A DNA stretch of 59,432 nt from Rhodopseudomonas infernalis (lineage in GTDB: Bacteria > Pseudomonadota > Alphaproteobacteria > Rhizobiales > Xanthobacteraceae), in contig NZ_JAJNAL010000032.1 of the NCBI RefSeq assembly GCF_022271405.1, positions 1 to 59,432 of the forward strand. The letters are read 5' to 3'. Within the stretch, counting starts at the first letter, position 1. Each line of letters opens with the position of its first letter. A model generated the notes under the pieces. It saw only the letters and a program-made list of their open reading frames with translations, made no database searches and was not told the DNA's origin. This document shows, piece by piece, positions 51,741-59,432 of the stretch. The translations under genes and the position numbers were made by a program.

Positions 51741-51755
51741 TTAACGCCTCGTTAG
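51741..51755. promoter_or_regulatory. Near-consensus CtrA site (TTAA-N7-TTAG)
   Basis: TTAACGCCTCGTTAG differs from TTAA-N7-TTAA at the last base. It is 54 bases upstream of the PilZ gene start on the minus strand. Confidence 0.4.
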
Positions 51756-51946
51756 CGATCGGTGATGTCGCGCGTTTGTACTCCTGCGCGTGTCCTTGCC
51801 ACTCCGCGTTGCATGATGGTGGTCGTCCCGAACGTTGTCGAAGCCGGCGCACCGTCCCGTGGATCTTGCGAGGGAGTCGATCGGCATGGCGGCGATTAGT
51901 TTGTACTACGCTCGCTTCTCGTCCTACGCGTCAGGGACGCCCGACA

Positions 51947-52545
51947 ATGGCTTCATCCCGGCAGTCGCAGAACGAGTGTCTCAGCGAGTTGCCGCCCGGT
52001 TTGTTCGAGTTGCTGTGCCCGCATCCGACCACTGTCGATCTCGCCACCGGCTTAGTGATGGTCATAGCCGGTGCGCCTCACTGGCGGATCTGGTTTCCGC
52101 ATGGCTGCGTCATGTCTTTGCTGCGCTGCCTCGAGGCCGACGAAGCCATCGGCGCCGGCATGGAGGGCAGGGATGCGGCGATCAGAATCTCAGCCGTGCA
52201 GGCTGACGTGCGCATGCGGCGACGATCGTGCGCTATCCGGGGGCAGCTTCGGTGATCGAGCGCGATATTCTCCGCAGCGCGTGGCGGCAGAACGAGGCGC
52301 TCCGACGCGGCGCTGACGCGCTGGACTTGGCGGCAATTCGGCGCCGCCGAACTGAACGCGGCTTATGATGCAGCGCACCCGATCGTAGCGCGGCCGAGCC
52401 GTCGGCTCCTATGCTGCGCGATCTGGCCGGCAGCGCCCAACTTCCACTCAAGCAGGAGGCTCTCTCTCGGATCTTTTTGGTGCGGCGCAACAGCGTTTCG
52501 CTGGCCGCGATCGCGCTACGCCGGGCATGGCCCGTGCGATACCCC
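51947..52545 (+). pseudogene. Decayed paralogue of the Crp/Fnr-type regulator at 53126
   Basis: The frame from the ATG at 51947 (MASSRQSQNECLSELPPGLFELL...AGAPHWRIWFPHGCVMSLL) matches the start of the intact protein at 53126 (MLTSRRSLNDLLAELPSHDFDTL...AGAPVKQVVFPHGGIVSTL). It stops at 52253-52255, but another frame continues TIVRYPGAASVIE (intact: AIVRFPGTASVIE), and a third gives LPLKQEALSRIFLVRRNSVSLAAIALR (intact: MLLSQDLMAQMLGVKRNTISLIAHALQ). At least two frameshifts and internal stops inactivate it. It is a tandem duplication that has decayed. Confidence 0.8.
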
Positions 52546-52762
52546 CGCGTAAGTCTACAAACCCTTGATAGCGATGGCCTATTTCAGGGTTCGTGCGGAT
52601 GCTACACAGTCTGCGATGCGGCCTACGGCGGCGTTGCAGGCCGAGCGGTCAGCCGCGCCAGTTTGACGACGGCGATCAAACACGTTCTTTTTTCAAACTT
52701 GCGCAAGATCAATCCTCCCATTGCGGCGTGCTTTACTGCACACTCTATCCAGGAGAACCACG

Positions 52763-52963
52763 ATGGCCACCATCACCAACCGCCTTGCCACTTTGCGCGA
52801 CGGCCGGGAGACGCTCCCCGACGCCGAAGAGGAACTGCGCGTGCTCACGGCTCTGATAGGCTGCATCATGGTTGCCGAGGATGCTAACGGCCCACATGAC
52901 CATCCCAGGCTGCTGCAACATCTTGCGCCGCCGGCCGGGGACGGACTGGCTAAAGCGAGCTGA
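52763..52963 (+). CDS. Small hypothetical protein, 66 aa
   Basis: From the ATG at 52763 with CAGGAGAACC upstream. It reads MATITNRLATLRDGRETLPDAEEELRVLTALIGCIMV, then EDANGPHDHPRLLQHLAPPAGDGL. One short hydrophobic stretch (LTALIGCIMVA) is not long enough for a membrane helix. It lies between the decayed and intact Crp/Fnr genes. The good ribosome binding site is the main support; no family recognised. Confidence 0.5.
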   Translation: MATITNRLATLRDGRETLPDAEEELRVLTALIGCIMVAEDANGPHDHPRLLQHLAPPAGDGLAKAS

Positions 52964-53125
52964 CGGAGTCGGCTTCATATTGCGAGTAGTTGTACGAAGT
53001 GGACTTGTCGGGCCACGGCACGAATAGTTGCCGGCGCCGCGGTCCCGAACTGACAGCCCGCGGCAGTCGAAATCCCTGCGGGAGCGCGTCGTCGCACCGC
53101 ATTCGGCTTTGCCGGGGTGGGTGTC

Positions 53126-53884
53126 ATGCTGACAAGCCGTCGATCGCTGAACGACCTGTTGGCCGAGCTGCCGTCGCATGATTTTGATACCCTGCGGCCG
53201 CATCTTCGCACGATCGAGTTGAACTTCGGTCAGGCGCTGATCGAAGCCGGCGCGCCAGTGAAACAGGTCGTGTTTCCGCATGGTGGCATCGTCTCGACAC
53301 TGGAAATTCTGCGGCGCGGCGAGTTGATCGAAACCGGCGTGATCGGCCGCGGCGGCGTGGTCGGCAGCGGCGCTGCGGTGTACGATGTGGTGTCGCCATC
53401 GGCCGCCATCGTGCGCTTCCCCGGGACCGCGTCGGTGATCGAAGCCGGCCAGTTCCGCAACCTGATGGACATCAGCACCGCGCTGCGGGCCGCGGTGATG
53501 CGCGATCTATGGATGCGATCGGTCAGGGCCGAACAAACCGCCGCCTGCAACGCGGCGCATTCGGCGGAGCAGCGGCTGTGCCGCCGCCTGCTGCAGTCGC
53601 GCGCCCTGAGCGGCAGCGACACCATGCTGCTGAGCCAGGATCTGATGGCGCAGATGCTCGGCGTAAAGCGCAACACCATCTCGCTGATCGCCCACGCGTT
53701 GCAGCAGAAGGGGGCGATCCGTTACAGCCGTGGTCGGATGGCGATCATCGATCCCGACGCGCTGGCCCGCCGCTCGTGCGAATGTCACGTCGCCGATGGA
53801 TTGGCGCGCCCGCTGGCGTCCCCGTGGATCGGGGTGCCACCGCGGAGGGCGCCGGAATTCAGCGTTCAGCGCAGCCCCTCATAG
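53126..53884 (+). CDS. Crp/Fnr-family transcriptional regulator
   Basis: 252-aa regulator from the ATG at 53126 (a GTG at 53117 adds three residues). The N-terminal cyclic-nucleotide-binding fold is recognisable (LRTIELNFGQALIEAGAPVKQVVFPHGGIVSTLEILRRGELIETG), but I see neither the Fnr-type N-terminal cysteine cluster nor a clear cAMP pocket. The C-terminal helix-turn-helix is LLSQDLMAQMLGVKRNTISLIAHALQQKGAIRYSRGRMAIID (about residues 168-210). A long unstructured tail follows. Its 3' end overlaps the convergent PAS_5 gene by 19 bases. Confidence 0.88.
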   Translation: MLTSRRSLNDLLAELPSHDFDTLRPHLRTIELNFGQALIEAGAPVKQVVFPHGGIVSTLEILRRGELIETGVIGRGGVVGSGAAVYDVVSPSAAIVRFPGTASVIEAGQFRNLMDISTALRAAVMRDLWMRSVRAEQTAACNAAHSAEQRLCRRLLQSRALSGSDTMLLSQDLMAQMLGVKRNTISLIAHALQQKGAIRYSRGRMAIIDPDALARRSCECHVADGLARPLASPWIGVPPRRAPEFSVQRSPS

Positions 53885-54426
53885 ACCACCAGGCCGCGGG
53901 CGACTTCCCATTTGCGCAGGATCCGCGGCCGCAGCCGTCGCGACGGGCGGCCCAACGTTCGCCAGGCGGTCAGTCGCAATTCCCCGAGCGGACTGTCGAT
54001 CCGAGGGCCGACCACGGCCAGCGATCCGGTCATGCTGAGGGGCGTGTGCAGCCGCGGAGCGAACGGCAACAGCAGCATCTCCAGATGCGCCGGTGGTCCG
54101 CCGCGCAACGTCCCGGTGACGCCGGCAACCAGCGGCAGCGCTTCCTCGGCGACGACGCCGAGAATGTCCTGACACTCACTCCGGCTCTCGGTGGCGAACA
54201 GGGCAGGCAGGCTGACGCTCTTCATGTCTCGGCCGAACAGCGCACACAGCCGGGTTCCGGCCACGCGGAACGGGTAGCCGGCCGCCGCGTCGCACGACAG
54301 GACGAAGATGTCGCCGAGCAGTTCGCGCACCTCGCTCGGTTCGATAGCACCGCGCTCGGGCGCGAGCGCGGTGCCGCGCTGGCGATCCCAATACGCAAAA
54401 TAGGCGCGACTCGACGGATGCTTCAT
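53866..54426 (-). CDS. PAS_5-type (PF07310-like) domain protein
   Basis: 186-aa protein from the ATG at 54426 (AGGGA upstream). It starts MKHPSSRAYFAYWDRQRGTALAPERGAIEPSEVRELLGDIFVLSCD, which matches the PAS_5 family found in large numbers in Rhizobiales; ...GYPFRVAGTRLCALFGRDMK and FATESRSECQDILGVV follow in the PAS core. No enzymatic domain. Probably a cytoplasmic sensor or adaptor. A consensus CtrA-like box lies about 150 bases upstream. An in-frame extension to 54531 is possible but lacks a ribosome binding site. Confidence 0.85.
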   Translation of the reverse strand: MKHPSSRAYFAYWDRQRGTALAPERGAIEPSEVRELLGDIFVLSCDAAAGYPFRVAGTRLCALFGRDMKSVSLPALFATESRSECQDILGVVAEEALPLVAGVTGTLRGGPPAHLEMLLLPFAPRLHTPLSMTGSLAVVGPRIDSPLGELRLTAWRTLGRPSRRLRPRILRKWEVARGLVVYEGLR

Positions 54427-54574
54427 ACCGGTCCCTGGCCCACACCGAACGCGCTGCGGGACAAGTCTGTCCCGTATCCGCGCGGCGGCGGCCCCTGAAT
54501 TGTTTTGCAGGAGAGGCTCTGCAGCGTCCATGCCGGAAGCCGGGGCAGGCCCGGTTAACCCCTGTTTTGTAGCG

Positions 54575-54589
54575 TTAACCTTAAGTTAA
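54575..54589. promoter_or_regulatory. CtrA-like binding site (TTAA-N7-TTAA)
   Basis: TTAACCTTAAGTTAA is a full match to TTAA-N7-TTAA and is followed by C; a half site GGTTAACC lies at 54553-54560. It is 150 bases upstream of the PAS_5 gene and also in front of the plus-strand rhomboid gene region. Confidence 0.5.
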
Positions 54590-54590
54590 C

Positions 54591-54884
54591 TATGAGCTTT
54601 CCTGCGGTGCCGGGGGTGCTATTGTGAGCTCGTTCTTCGGCACGGATGAGCTCCAGGCATCCGGGCAGGCGGGCAGGGTGGCTGAAAAACAAAACCGGCG
54701 GCGCGCGGACATCCGCAGCGGATCGCACGGCAGGATCGGAGGGGGTGCTTTCTCAGAGCATCCCCTTTGCCGTTTCGGCGGGCCACCGGCCGATTGCATT
54801 TCACTCCATCGGGAAATGCTCTAAGGGATCACATCCCGTCCGGGCCGCGCTGCGGCCGGGCCTTCCGCAGCAGGTCGCATCTCG
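54591..54884. other. Gap without a supportable gene
   Basis: A short open frame from a GTG at 54624 has no good ribosome binding site and I leave it out. Inverted AGAGCAT (54754-54760) / ATGCTCT (54817-54823), flanked by CCCC and GGGAA, forms a weak palindrome of a kind common in rhizobial intergenic DNA. Confidence 0.35.
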
Positions 54885-55661
54885 TTGGAATCCCAGCCCG
54901 CCCAGCAGCCGCTGCCGCCTCCACTGGAGCCGCCGCGCGAGCCGATCCTGAACCTGCCGGGCGCGCTGACGGCCTATGTGGCGCTGCTTGCGGTCATCCA
55001 TCTGCGGGTGCTGCTGCCGCCGGATCTGGAATACTGGACCATCGAGGTGTTCGGCTTCATCCCGAAGCGCTACGACGCCACGCTGCTGGCGGCGCCGTTC
55101 CCCGGCGGCACCGGCGCCAAAATCTGGACCTTCGTCAGCTATTCGCTGCTGCACGCCAATCTCAGCCACATCATTTTCAACGTGCTGTGGCTGCTGCCGT
55201 TCGGCAGCGCGGTGGCGCGGCGGTTCGGCGCGGCGCGCTTCTTCCTGTTCATGGCGGTCACTGCGATCGGCGGCGCGCTCGCCCATCTCGTCACTCACGA
55301 GCATGAGATCGCCCCGATGATCGGCGCCTCAGCCTCGGTATCCGGCGCGATGGCGGCGGCGATCCGCTTCGCCTTTGCGCGCGGTGGTTTTCTGTCGCTG
55401 CGCCGCGGTGACGCCGAGGCAGCCGCGCGGGTGCCGGCGCAGCCGCTGCTTCGGGCGCTGCGCGATCCGCGGGTGCTGGCATTTCTCGGCATCTGGTTCG
55501 GCATCAACATCATCTTCGGCATCGGCTCGATCGCGGTCGGGAACGAAGGCGCCAGCGTCGCCTGGCAGGCGCATATCGGCGGCTTCTTCGCCGGCCTGCT
55601 GCTGTTCTCGCTGTTCGATCCGGTGCCGCGCCGCCCGGCCGTCACGGCCGATCCGAACTAA
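54885..55661 (+). CDS. Rhomboid-family intramembrane serine protease
   Basis: 258-aa membrane protease from a TTG start at 54885 (no ATG is available; the first residues form a proline-rich cytoplasmic tail). Six hydrophobic segments are visible. Family motifs: HANLSHIIFNVLWLLPFG (HxxxN, H95/N99), the catalytic serine in GASASVSG (Ser149) and the catalytic histidine His230 in WQAHIGGFFAG. An extended loop (FARGGFLSLRRGDAEAAARVPAQ) separates helices 4 and 5. It cleaves membrane proteins within the bilayer; substrates unknown. Confidence 0.93.
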   Translation: MESQPAQQPLPPPLEPPREPILNLPGALTAYVALLAVIHLRVLLPPDLEYWTIEVFGFIPKRYDATLLAAPFPGGTGAKIWTFVSYSLLHANLSHIIFNVLWLLPFGSAVARRFGAARFFLFMAVTAIGGALAHLVTHEHEIAPMIGASASVSGAMAAAIRFAFARGGFLSLRRGDAEAAARVPAQPLLRALRDPRVLAFLGIWFGINIIFGIGSIAVGNEGASVAWQAHIGGFFAGLLLFSLFDPVPRRPAVTADPN

Positions 55662-55870
55662 TCGGTGAGTCGTCGCCGATTGCTGCGCTGCGCTGCGGGC
55701 GTTGCTGCGGCGCCCGCGCGCCAACGCGGATTCGCCGCATTCCTGCATATCCTTTGCTGATCAGTTCGTGCGTCCCGGGCCCGCTGGAACCACGCTGCGG
55801 CCCTGTGCTTGACCCTACGAACTAACAACGTGCCGCGCCCCCGAGAGCGTGGCCGAACAGGGAGGCGACA

Positions 55871-56299
55871 ATGACGGTGCAGGCTATTCTGGAGTCCAAG
55901 GGTCGCTACATCTACAGCGTCGAGCCGGACGAGCGGCTGTCGGCCGCGGTGAAGACGCTGTCGGAGCGCCGCGTCGGCGCCGTGATGGTGATGCGCGGCG
56001 CGCGGCTCGACGGCATCCTGTCGGAGCGCGATATCGTGCGCGTCATCGCCGACCGCGGCCCCGCAGCGCTGGATCAGCCGGTGCATACGGTGATGACCCG
56101 GGACGTCGTCAGCTGCAGTCAGACCGACACGGTGGGCGGCATCATGGAAGTGATGACCAACTCGAAATTCCGCCACCTGCCGGTGCTCGACGGCGACCGC
56201 GTCGTCGGGCTGATCTCGATCGGCGACATCGTAAAGTGGCGGCTCAACGAATACGAACACGAGCAAAAGGCGCTGCACGACTACATCAAGTCGGCCTGA
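55871..56299 (+). CDS. CBS-domain pair protein
   Basis: 142-aa protein consisting of two CBS domains: VEPDERLSAAVKTLSERRVGAVMVM...GILSERDIVRVIA (residues about 17-65) and VMTRDVVSCSQTDTVGGIMEVMTNSKFRHLPVLDGDRVVGLISIGDIVKW (about 74-125). Stand-alone CBS pairs bind adenine nucleotides and modulate partner proteins. Start ATG at 55871 after GGGAGGCGACA. No partner gene is evident; the divergent TetR/TonB pair next door is unlikely to be linked. Confidence 0.92.
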   Translation: MTVQAILESKGRYIYSVEPDERLSAAVKTLSERRVGAVMVMRGARLDGILSERDIVRVIADRGPAALDQPVHTVMTRDVVSCSQTDTVGGIMEVMTNSKFRHLPVLDGDRVVGLISIGDIVKWRLNEYEHEQKALHDYIKSA

Positions 56300-56320
56300 T
56301 CGCCGCCCTCGGCCCGCGCG

Positions 56321-56956
56321 TTACCGCCGCGCACCGTCGAGGAAAAGCTTCCACGCCTTGTCGAAATAGGCGGTTTGGGCGCGGGTCGATGCATAGCTCG
56401 TCCCGCCCAGCATGGCGTCGATCATCGGCCCCACCGCGATGCAGTTCAACAGCTGCATCGCGAGGAATCGAACGTCGCCCGGAGCGATCTCGCCCGCGCT
56501 CTGCGCCTCGCCGATCAGCGCCAGCAGGCGGTCCATGATCGGATCGTCGGACCGGCCCGCGACGGACTGTCCGACCACCAGCGCCTCGCTGAAGGCGATC
56601 CGCTTGAACGCGATCAGGGTCGGATCGAGATTGACGGTGAGCAGCCAGCGCGCCGCTGCGCGCAACTGCGTGAGCGCGTCGCCCGTCTGCGTCGCCATCG
56701 TGGTCTGGAAATGCGCCTGGGTCTTGATGCGGGCATGCTCGACCACGCCTTCGAATAAGGCGAGCTTCGACGGAAAGCGTCGATAAACGGTGTCCTTGCC
56801 GACGCCGCACGCGGCCACGACTTGCTCGACCGAGGTTGCGGCGAAGCCCTGCTGCGCGAACAGCCGTGACGCTGTCTCGATGATGTGAAGGGACTTGGCT
56901 TCGACATCGCCTTTGCGCGGGCGTCCGCCCTTGGAAGTGGTCGTCAGAGTGGGCAT
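56321..56956 (-). CDS. TetR-family transcriptional regulator
   Basis: 211-aa repressor from the ATG at 56956 (AAGGA upstream). The DNA-binding domain is SLHIIETASRLFAQQGFAATSVEQVVAACGVGKDTVYRRFPSKLALFEGVVEHA (about residues 22-75), preceded by the basic GGRPRKGD. It is divergent from the TonB-dependent receptor, and a 19-bp inverted repeat in the shared promoter is a likely target. Repression of the receptor until a ligand or siderophore is present is the simplest model. Confidence 0.92.
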   Translation of the reverse strand: MPTLTTTSKGGRPRKGDVEAKSLHIIETASRLFAQQGFAATSVEQVVAACGVGKDTVYRRFPSKLALFEGVVEHARIKTQAHFQTTMATQTGDALTQLRAAARWLLTVNLDPTLIAFKRIAFSEALVVGQSVAGRSDDPIMDRLLALIGEAQSAGEIAPGDVRFLAMQLLNCIAVGPMIDAMLGGTSYASTRAQTAYFDKAWKLFLDGARR

Positions 56957-57039
56957 GCGTGTCCTTGATCGTCGCGGCGGCGACGCAGGTGTTTCGAGCA
57001 ATTCCAATCCCAGATTTGCGATCGCTTGGCAATCTATCT

Positions 57040-57058
57040 GGACAGGACGGTCCCGTCC
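57040..57058. promoter_or_regulatory. Inverted-repeat operator between tetR-type gene and siderophore receptor
   Basis: GGACAGGAC-G-GTCCCGTCC: 9-bp arms with one mismatch and a one-base centre. It lies 49 bases before the receptor ATG and 84 bases from the TetR start, the expected location of a TetR operator. Confidence 0.6.
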
Positions 57059-57106
57059 CGTTTATTTCCCGCCCGCCGCTGAAGGCGAGGTATCTGGGGG
57101 TATCGG

Positions 57107-59365
57107 ATGGGACGTGAGAACAACATCGTGGTGGGCGTTGCCGTTGCGTTGTCGCTGAGTGGCGGCACCGAAGCGCTGGCGCAGACCGCGCGCGAAGCCG
57201 CGGTGGCGCTGCCGCCGGTCACCGTGCAGCCCTCCGAACGCCGTGCGGCGCGCCCCGCCGTCCGCCCCGCGGTTCAGCGCACCGTGCGGGCACGCACGCA
57301 GGCGCCCGAACAGCCGAAGCCAGCGGCGCGGCCGGTCGGTGCGACGAATACCTCGGACCGCTACGTCGCCCGGACCACGGCGACCGCCACCAAGACCGAC
57401 ACGCCGGTGCTGGAAACGCCGCAGTCGATCTCGACCATCACCCGGCGCCAGATGGACGACCAGAACGTTCAGACGGTGGCCAACGCGCTGCGCTACAGCG
57501 CGGGCGTGCTGTCGGATGCCGACACCAATGCGCGCTATGACAGCGTCTTCATCCGCGGCTTCGGCGCGTTCGGCACTGCGACCAACTACGTCAGTTTCCT
57601 CGACGGCCTGAAATTGCCGCGCGGCCAGGCCTTCGCCAACACGGCGATCGATCCGTTCCTGCTCGACCGCGTCGAGGTCCTCAAGGGACCGTCCGCGGTG
57701 CTGTACGGGCAGACCAGCCCGGGCGGCCTCGTCAATCAGATCAGCCGGATGCCGAGCGCGGTGCCTTACAACGAAGTCCGCGTCGAGGGCGGCACCTACG
57801 GTCGCATCCAGTCCGGAATCACCAGTCAGGGTGCGCTCGATAAGGACGGTCACTGGCTGTACAGCCTGAGCGCGATCGGCCGCTCCTCCGGCACGCGCTA
57901 CGACAATGTCGACGAGCAGCGCTTCGCCGTCGCGCCGGCCCTGACCTGGGCGCCCGACATGGACACGCGTCTCACCGTCCAGAGCTACTATCAGAAGGAC
58001 CCGAAGGGCGGCTATTTCAATTCGCTGTATCCGACATCGCTGGCGCCGCTGCAGTACAGGCCGTATCTGAACTCGAGGCTCAACGTCGGCGATCCCGGTT
58101 TCGACTCGTTCGAGCGTGAGCAGTACGGCATCGGCTATCAGTTCGACAAACGCCTCAACGACGTCGTCAGCGTCAAATCGAGTTTGCGCTATTCGCACGT
58201 CGACATCGACTTCAGGTCGCTGCAGATGAGCGGGCCGCTCACCGCCACCGGCACGATCCCGCGCTGGGCGCTGCGTTCGATCGAGGATGTCGGCGGCCTG
58301 TCGACCGACAACCGGGTGCAGTTCGATCTCGCCACCGGCGCCCTGCAGCACAAGATCATCACCGGCGTCGATCATCAGAACACGCGCAGCAACTGGGTCT
58401 ATCAGCTCGGCGCCGCGACGTCGCTGGACGTCGTCAATCCGCTGTATAGTCAGCCGGTCGGTCCGCTCGCCTCGCTGATCGACAGCGGCCAGACCCTGTC
58501 GCAGACCGGGCTGTATGCGCAGGATCAGATCAGCCTGGGCGGCTGGCGCGCCACGCTCGGCGTCCGCCACGACTGGGCCGAGCAGACCACCGAGAGCCGG
58601 CTTGCCAGTTCACGCTCGAGCCAGTCGGACGACAAGACCACTTATCGGGCCGGCCTGCTGTATTTGTTCGACAGCGGCGTCGCCCCCTATGTCAGCTATT
58701 CGACCTCGTTCGAGCCGGTGACCGGCGTCGGGGCCAACGGGCAAGCGTTCATCCCGACCACGGCCGAGCAATACGAAGGCGGCATCAAGTATCAGCCGAC
58801 CTTCCTGCCGATCCTGTTCACCGCATCGGTGTTCGACATCCGCCAGCAGAACGTGCTGACCCCATCGACCGTGCCGGGCTTCAACGTGCAGCAGGGCGAG
58901 GTTCGCTCGAAGGGGGTGGAGTTCGAAGCCCGCGGCAACGTCACCGACGGCCTCGAATTGGTCGGCGCCTTGACCTTCCTCGACACTCGCGTGGCGCGGT
59001 CAACGACCACGTCAATTATCGGAAACCGGCCGCAGGCCGTGCCGGATTACTTCGGCTCGCTGTGGGCGAACTACACGTTTCAGTCCGGTCCGGTCACCGG
59101 CCTGACCTTCGGCGGCGGCATCCGCCACGTCGGCGCGAGCTACGGCGACGACGCCAACACGCTGCGCACGCCGGCCTATACGGTGGTGGATGCGGCGTTG
59201 AAATACGACCTCGCGAATCTTGCGCCGAGCCTGAAGGGCACGTCGCTGACGCTCAACGTCAATAACCTGTTCGACAAGGATTATTATTCGAGCTGCTCGT
59301 CGGGCTACTACTGCCAGTTCGGCAACCGCCGGACGGTGCTGGCTGGGCTTAGGTATCGGTGGTGA
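57107..59365 (+). CDS. TonB-dependent siderophore receptor
   Basis: 752-aa outer-membrane receptor for a ferric siderophore. A signal peptide (VVGVAVALSLSGGTEALAQ) is followed by a proline/arginine-rich linker (about residues 38-80), then the plug domain: TDTPVLETPQSISTITRRQMDDQNVQTVANALRYSAGV and VEVLKGPSAVLYGQTSPGGLVNQISRMP, both diagnostic of siderophore receptors. A 22-strand barrel follows, ending with FGNRRTVLAGLRYRW; the terminal aromatic (Trp) is the sorting signal. No N-terminal signalling (STN) domain, so control is by the adjacent TetR rather than by an ECF sigma factor. No TonB/ExbB/ExbD genes are in the window. Confidence 0.95.
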   Translation: MGRENNIVVGVAVALSLSGGTEALAQTAREAAVALPPVTVQPSERRAARPAVRPAVQRTVRARTQAPEQPKPAARPVGATNTSDRYVARTTATATKTDTPVLETPQSISTITRRQMDDQNVQTVANALRYSAGVLSDADTNARYDSVFIRGFGAFGTATNYVSFLDGLKLPRGQAFANTAIDPFLLDRVEVLKGPSAVLYGQTSPGGLVNQISRMPSAVPYNEVRVEGGTYGRIQSGITSQGALDKDGHWLYSLSAIGRSSGTRYDNVDEQRFAVAPALTWAPDMDTRLTVQSYYQKDPKGGYFNSLYPTSLAPLQYRPYLNSRLNVGDPGFDSFEREQYGIGYQFDKRLNDVVSVKSSLRYSHVDIDFRSLQMSGPLTATGTIPRWALRSIEDVGGLSTDNRVQFDLATGALQHKIITGVDHQNTRSNWVYQLGAATSLDVVNPLYSQPVGPLASLIDSGQTLSQTGLYAQDQISLGGWRATLGVRHDWAEQTTESRLASSRSSQSDDKTTYRAGLLYLFDSGVAPYVSYSTSFEPVTGVGANGQAFIPTTAEQYEGGIKYQPTFLPILFTASVFDIRQQNVLTPSTVPGFNVQQGEVRSKGVEFEARGNVTDGLELVGALTFLDTRVARSTTTSIIGNRPQAVPDYFGSLWANYTFQSGPVTGLTFGGGIRHVGASYGDDANTLRTPAYTVVDAALKYDLANLAPSLKGTSLTLNVNNLFDKDYYSSCSSGYYCQFGNRRTVLAGLRYRW

Positions 59366-59432
59366 GGATCGATCGCAGAGGGGCGGGGGGGCCCGGGAGG
59401 GGGGCGGGCCGGCCGGGAGTGGGGGGGGGGGG
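59366..59432. other. G-rich terminal stretch, probable low-quality sequence
   Basis: The first bases after the receptor stop look normal, but from about 59377 the sequence is almost only G with some C/A, including runs of seven to twelve G. No gene or structure is claimed. Confidence 0.6.

Noticed and set aside
54624-54824. 66-codon open frame from a GTG start before the rhomboid gene
   Set aside because: No convincing ribosome binding site, and it runs through a palindrome; no family resemblance.
57255-57275. Similarity to the tRNA-Leu 3' end (CCCCGCCGTCCGC) as a second attachment site
   Set aside because: Lies inside the coding linker of the TonB receptor and matches only a short GC-rich string; most likely chance.

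Overview
The window is G+C-rich, densely coded alphaproteobacterial chromosome. The porin type, the DUF3126 and zf-CHCC proteins, the CtrA-like boxes (TTAA-N7-TTAA) and the many GTCAT...ATGAC palindromic intergenic repeats point to the Bradyrhizobium/Rhodopseudomonas group; Rhodopseudomonas palustris is my best guess from general knowledge, not from a database search. No transposase, integrase, phage module, CRISPR array or rRNA is visible.

Layout. (1) 1-7843: a truncated IlvD/EDD sugar-acid dehydratase diverges from an ABC importer (ATPase, Tat-exported binding protein, two permeases) followed by an NAD-dependent dehydrogenase of the D-erythronate dehydrogenase type. This looks like uptake and oxidation of a sugar acid or polyol. 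(2) 8056-17594: a CoA-dependent catabolic cluster (thiolase, AMP-forming acyl-CoA ligase, family III CoA transferase, thiolase-like/OB-fold pair, ADP-forming acyl-CoA ligase) ending in an IclR regulator and a terminator. (3) 17985-21648: MFS transporter, enoyl-CoA hydratase, hotdog thioesterase and a TetR regulator, with an AT-rich operator-like palindrome recurring in their promoters. (4) 21820-26469: complete distal valine catabolism (mmsA, isobutyryl-CoA dehydrogenase, 3-hydroxyisobutyryl-CoA hydrolase, mmsB), then an acyl-CoA synthetase and a cyclase-family hydrolase. (5) 29241-32916, minus strand: crotonase, amidase, M20 amidohydrolase. (6) 33201-36640: an atypical block of visibly lower G+C holding a GHKL ATPase fused to a PD-(D/E)xK-like nuclease domain, between a decayed tRNA-Leu-like sequence and an intact tRNA-Leu(UAA), followed by an orphan gene and a glycosyltransferase pseudogene. 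This is the best candidate for an undescribed (anti-phage-like) system. (7) 36748-49638: ordinary core genes, among them an RMD1-family protein, FAD monooxygenase, cysE, gamma-carbonic anhydrase, a large porin and a MarR regulator. (8) 50122-59365: LapG-type transglutaminase protease, tandem PilZ protein, a Crp/Fnr regulator with a decayed paralogue next to it, PAS_5 protein, rhomboid protease, CBS protein, and a TetR regulator diverging from a TonB-dependent siderophore receptor. The last ~55 bases are an implausible G-rich run and look like poor sequence at a contig end.

Intergenic space is unusually rich in long palindromes. At least five families recur, and one palindrome is nested inside a larger element with perfect 17-bp terminal inverted repeats (17733-17960), with a second copy near 49754. 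All functional calls rest on motifs read by eye; no similarity search was run.
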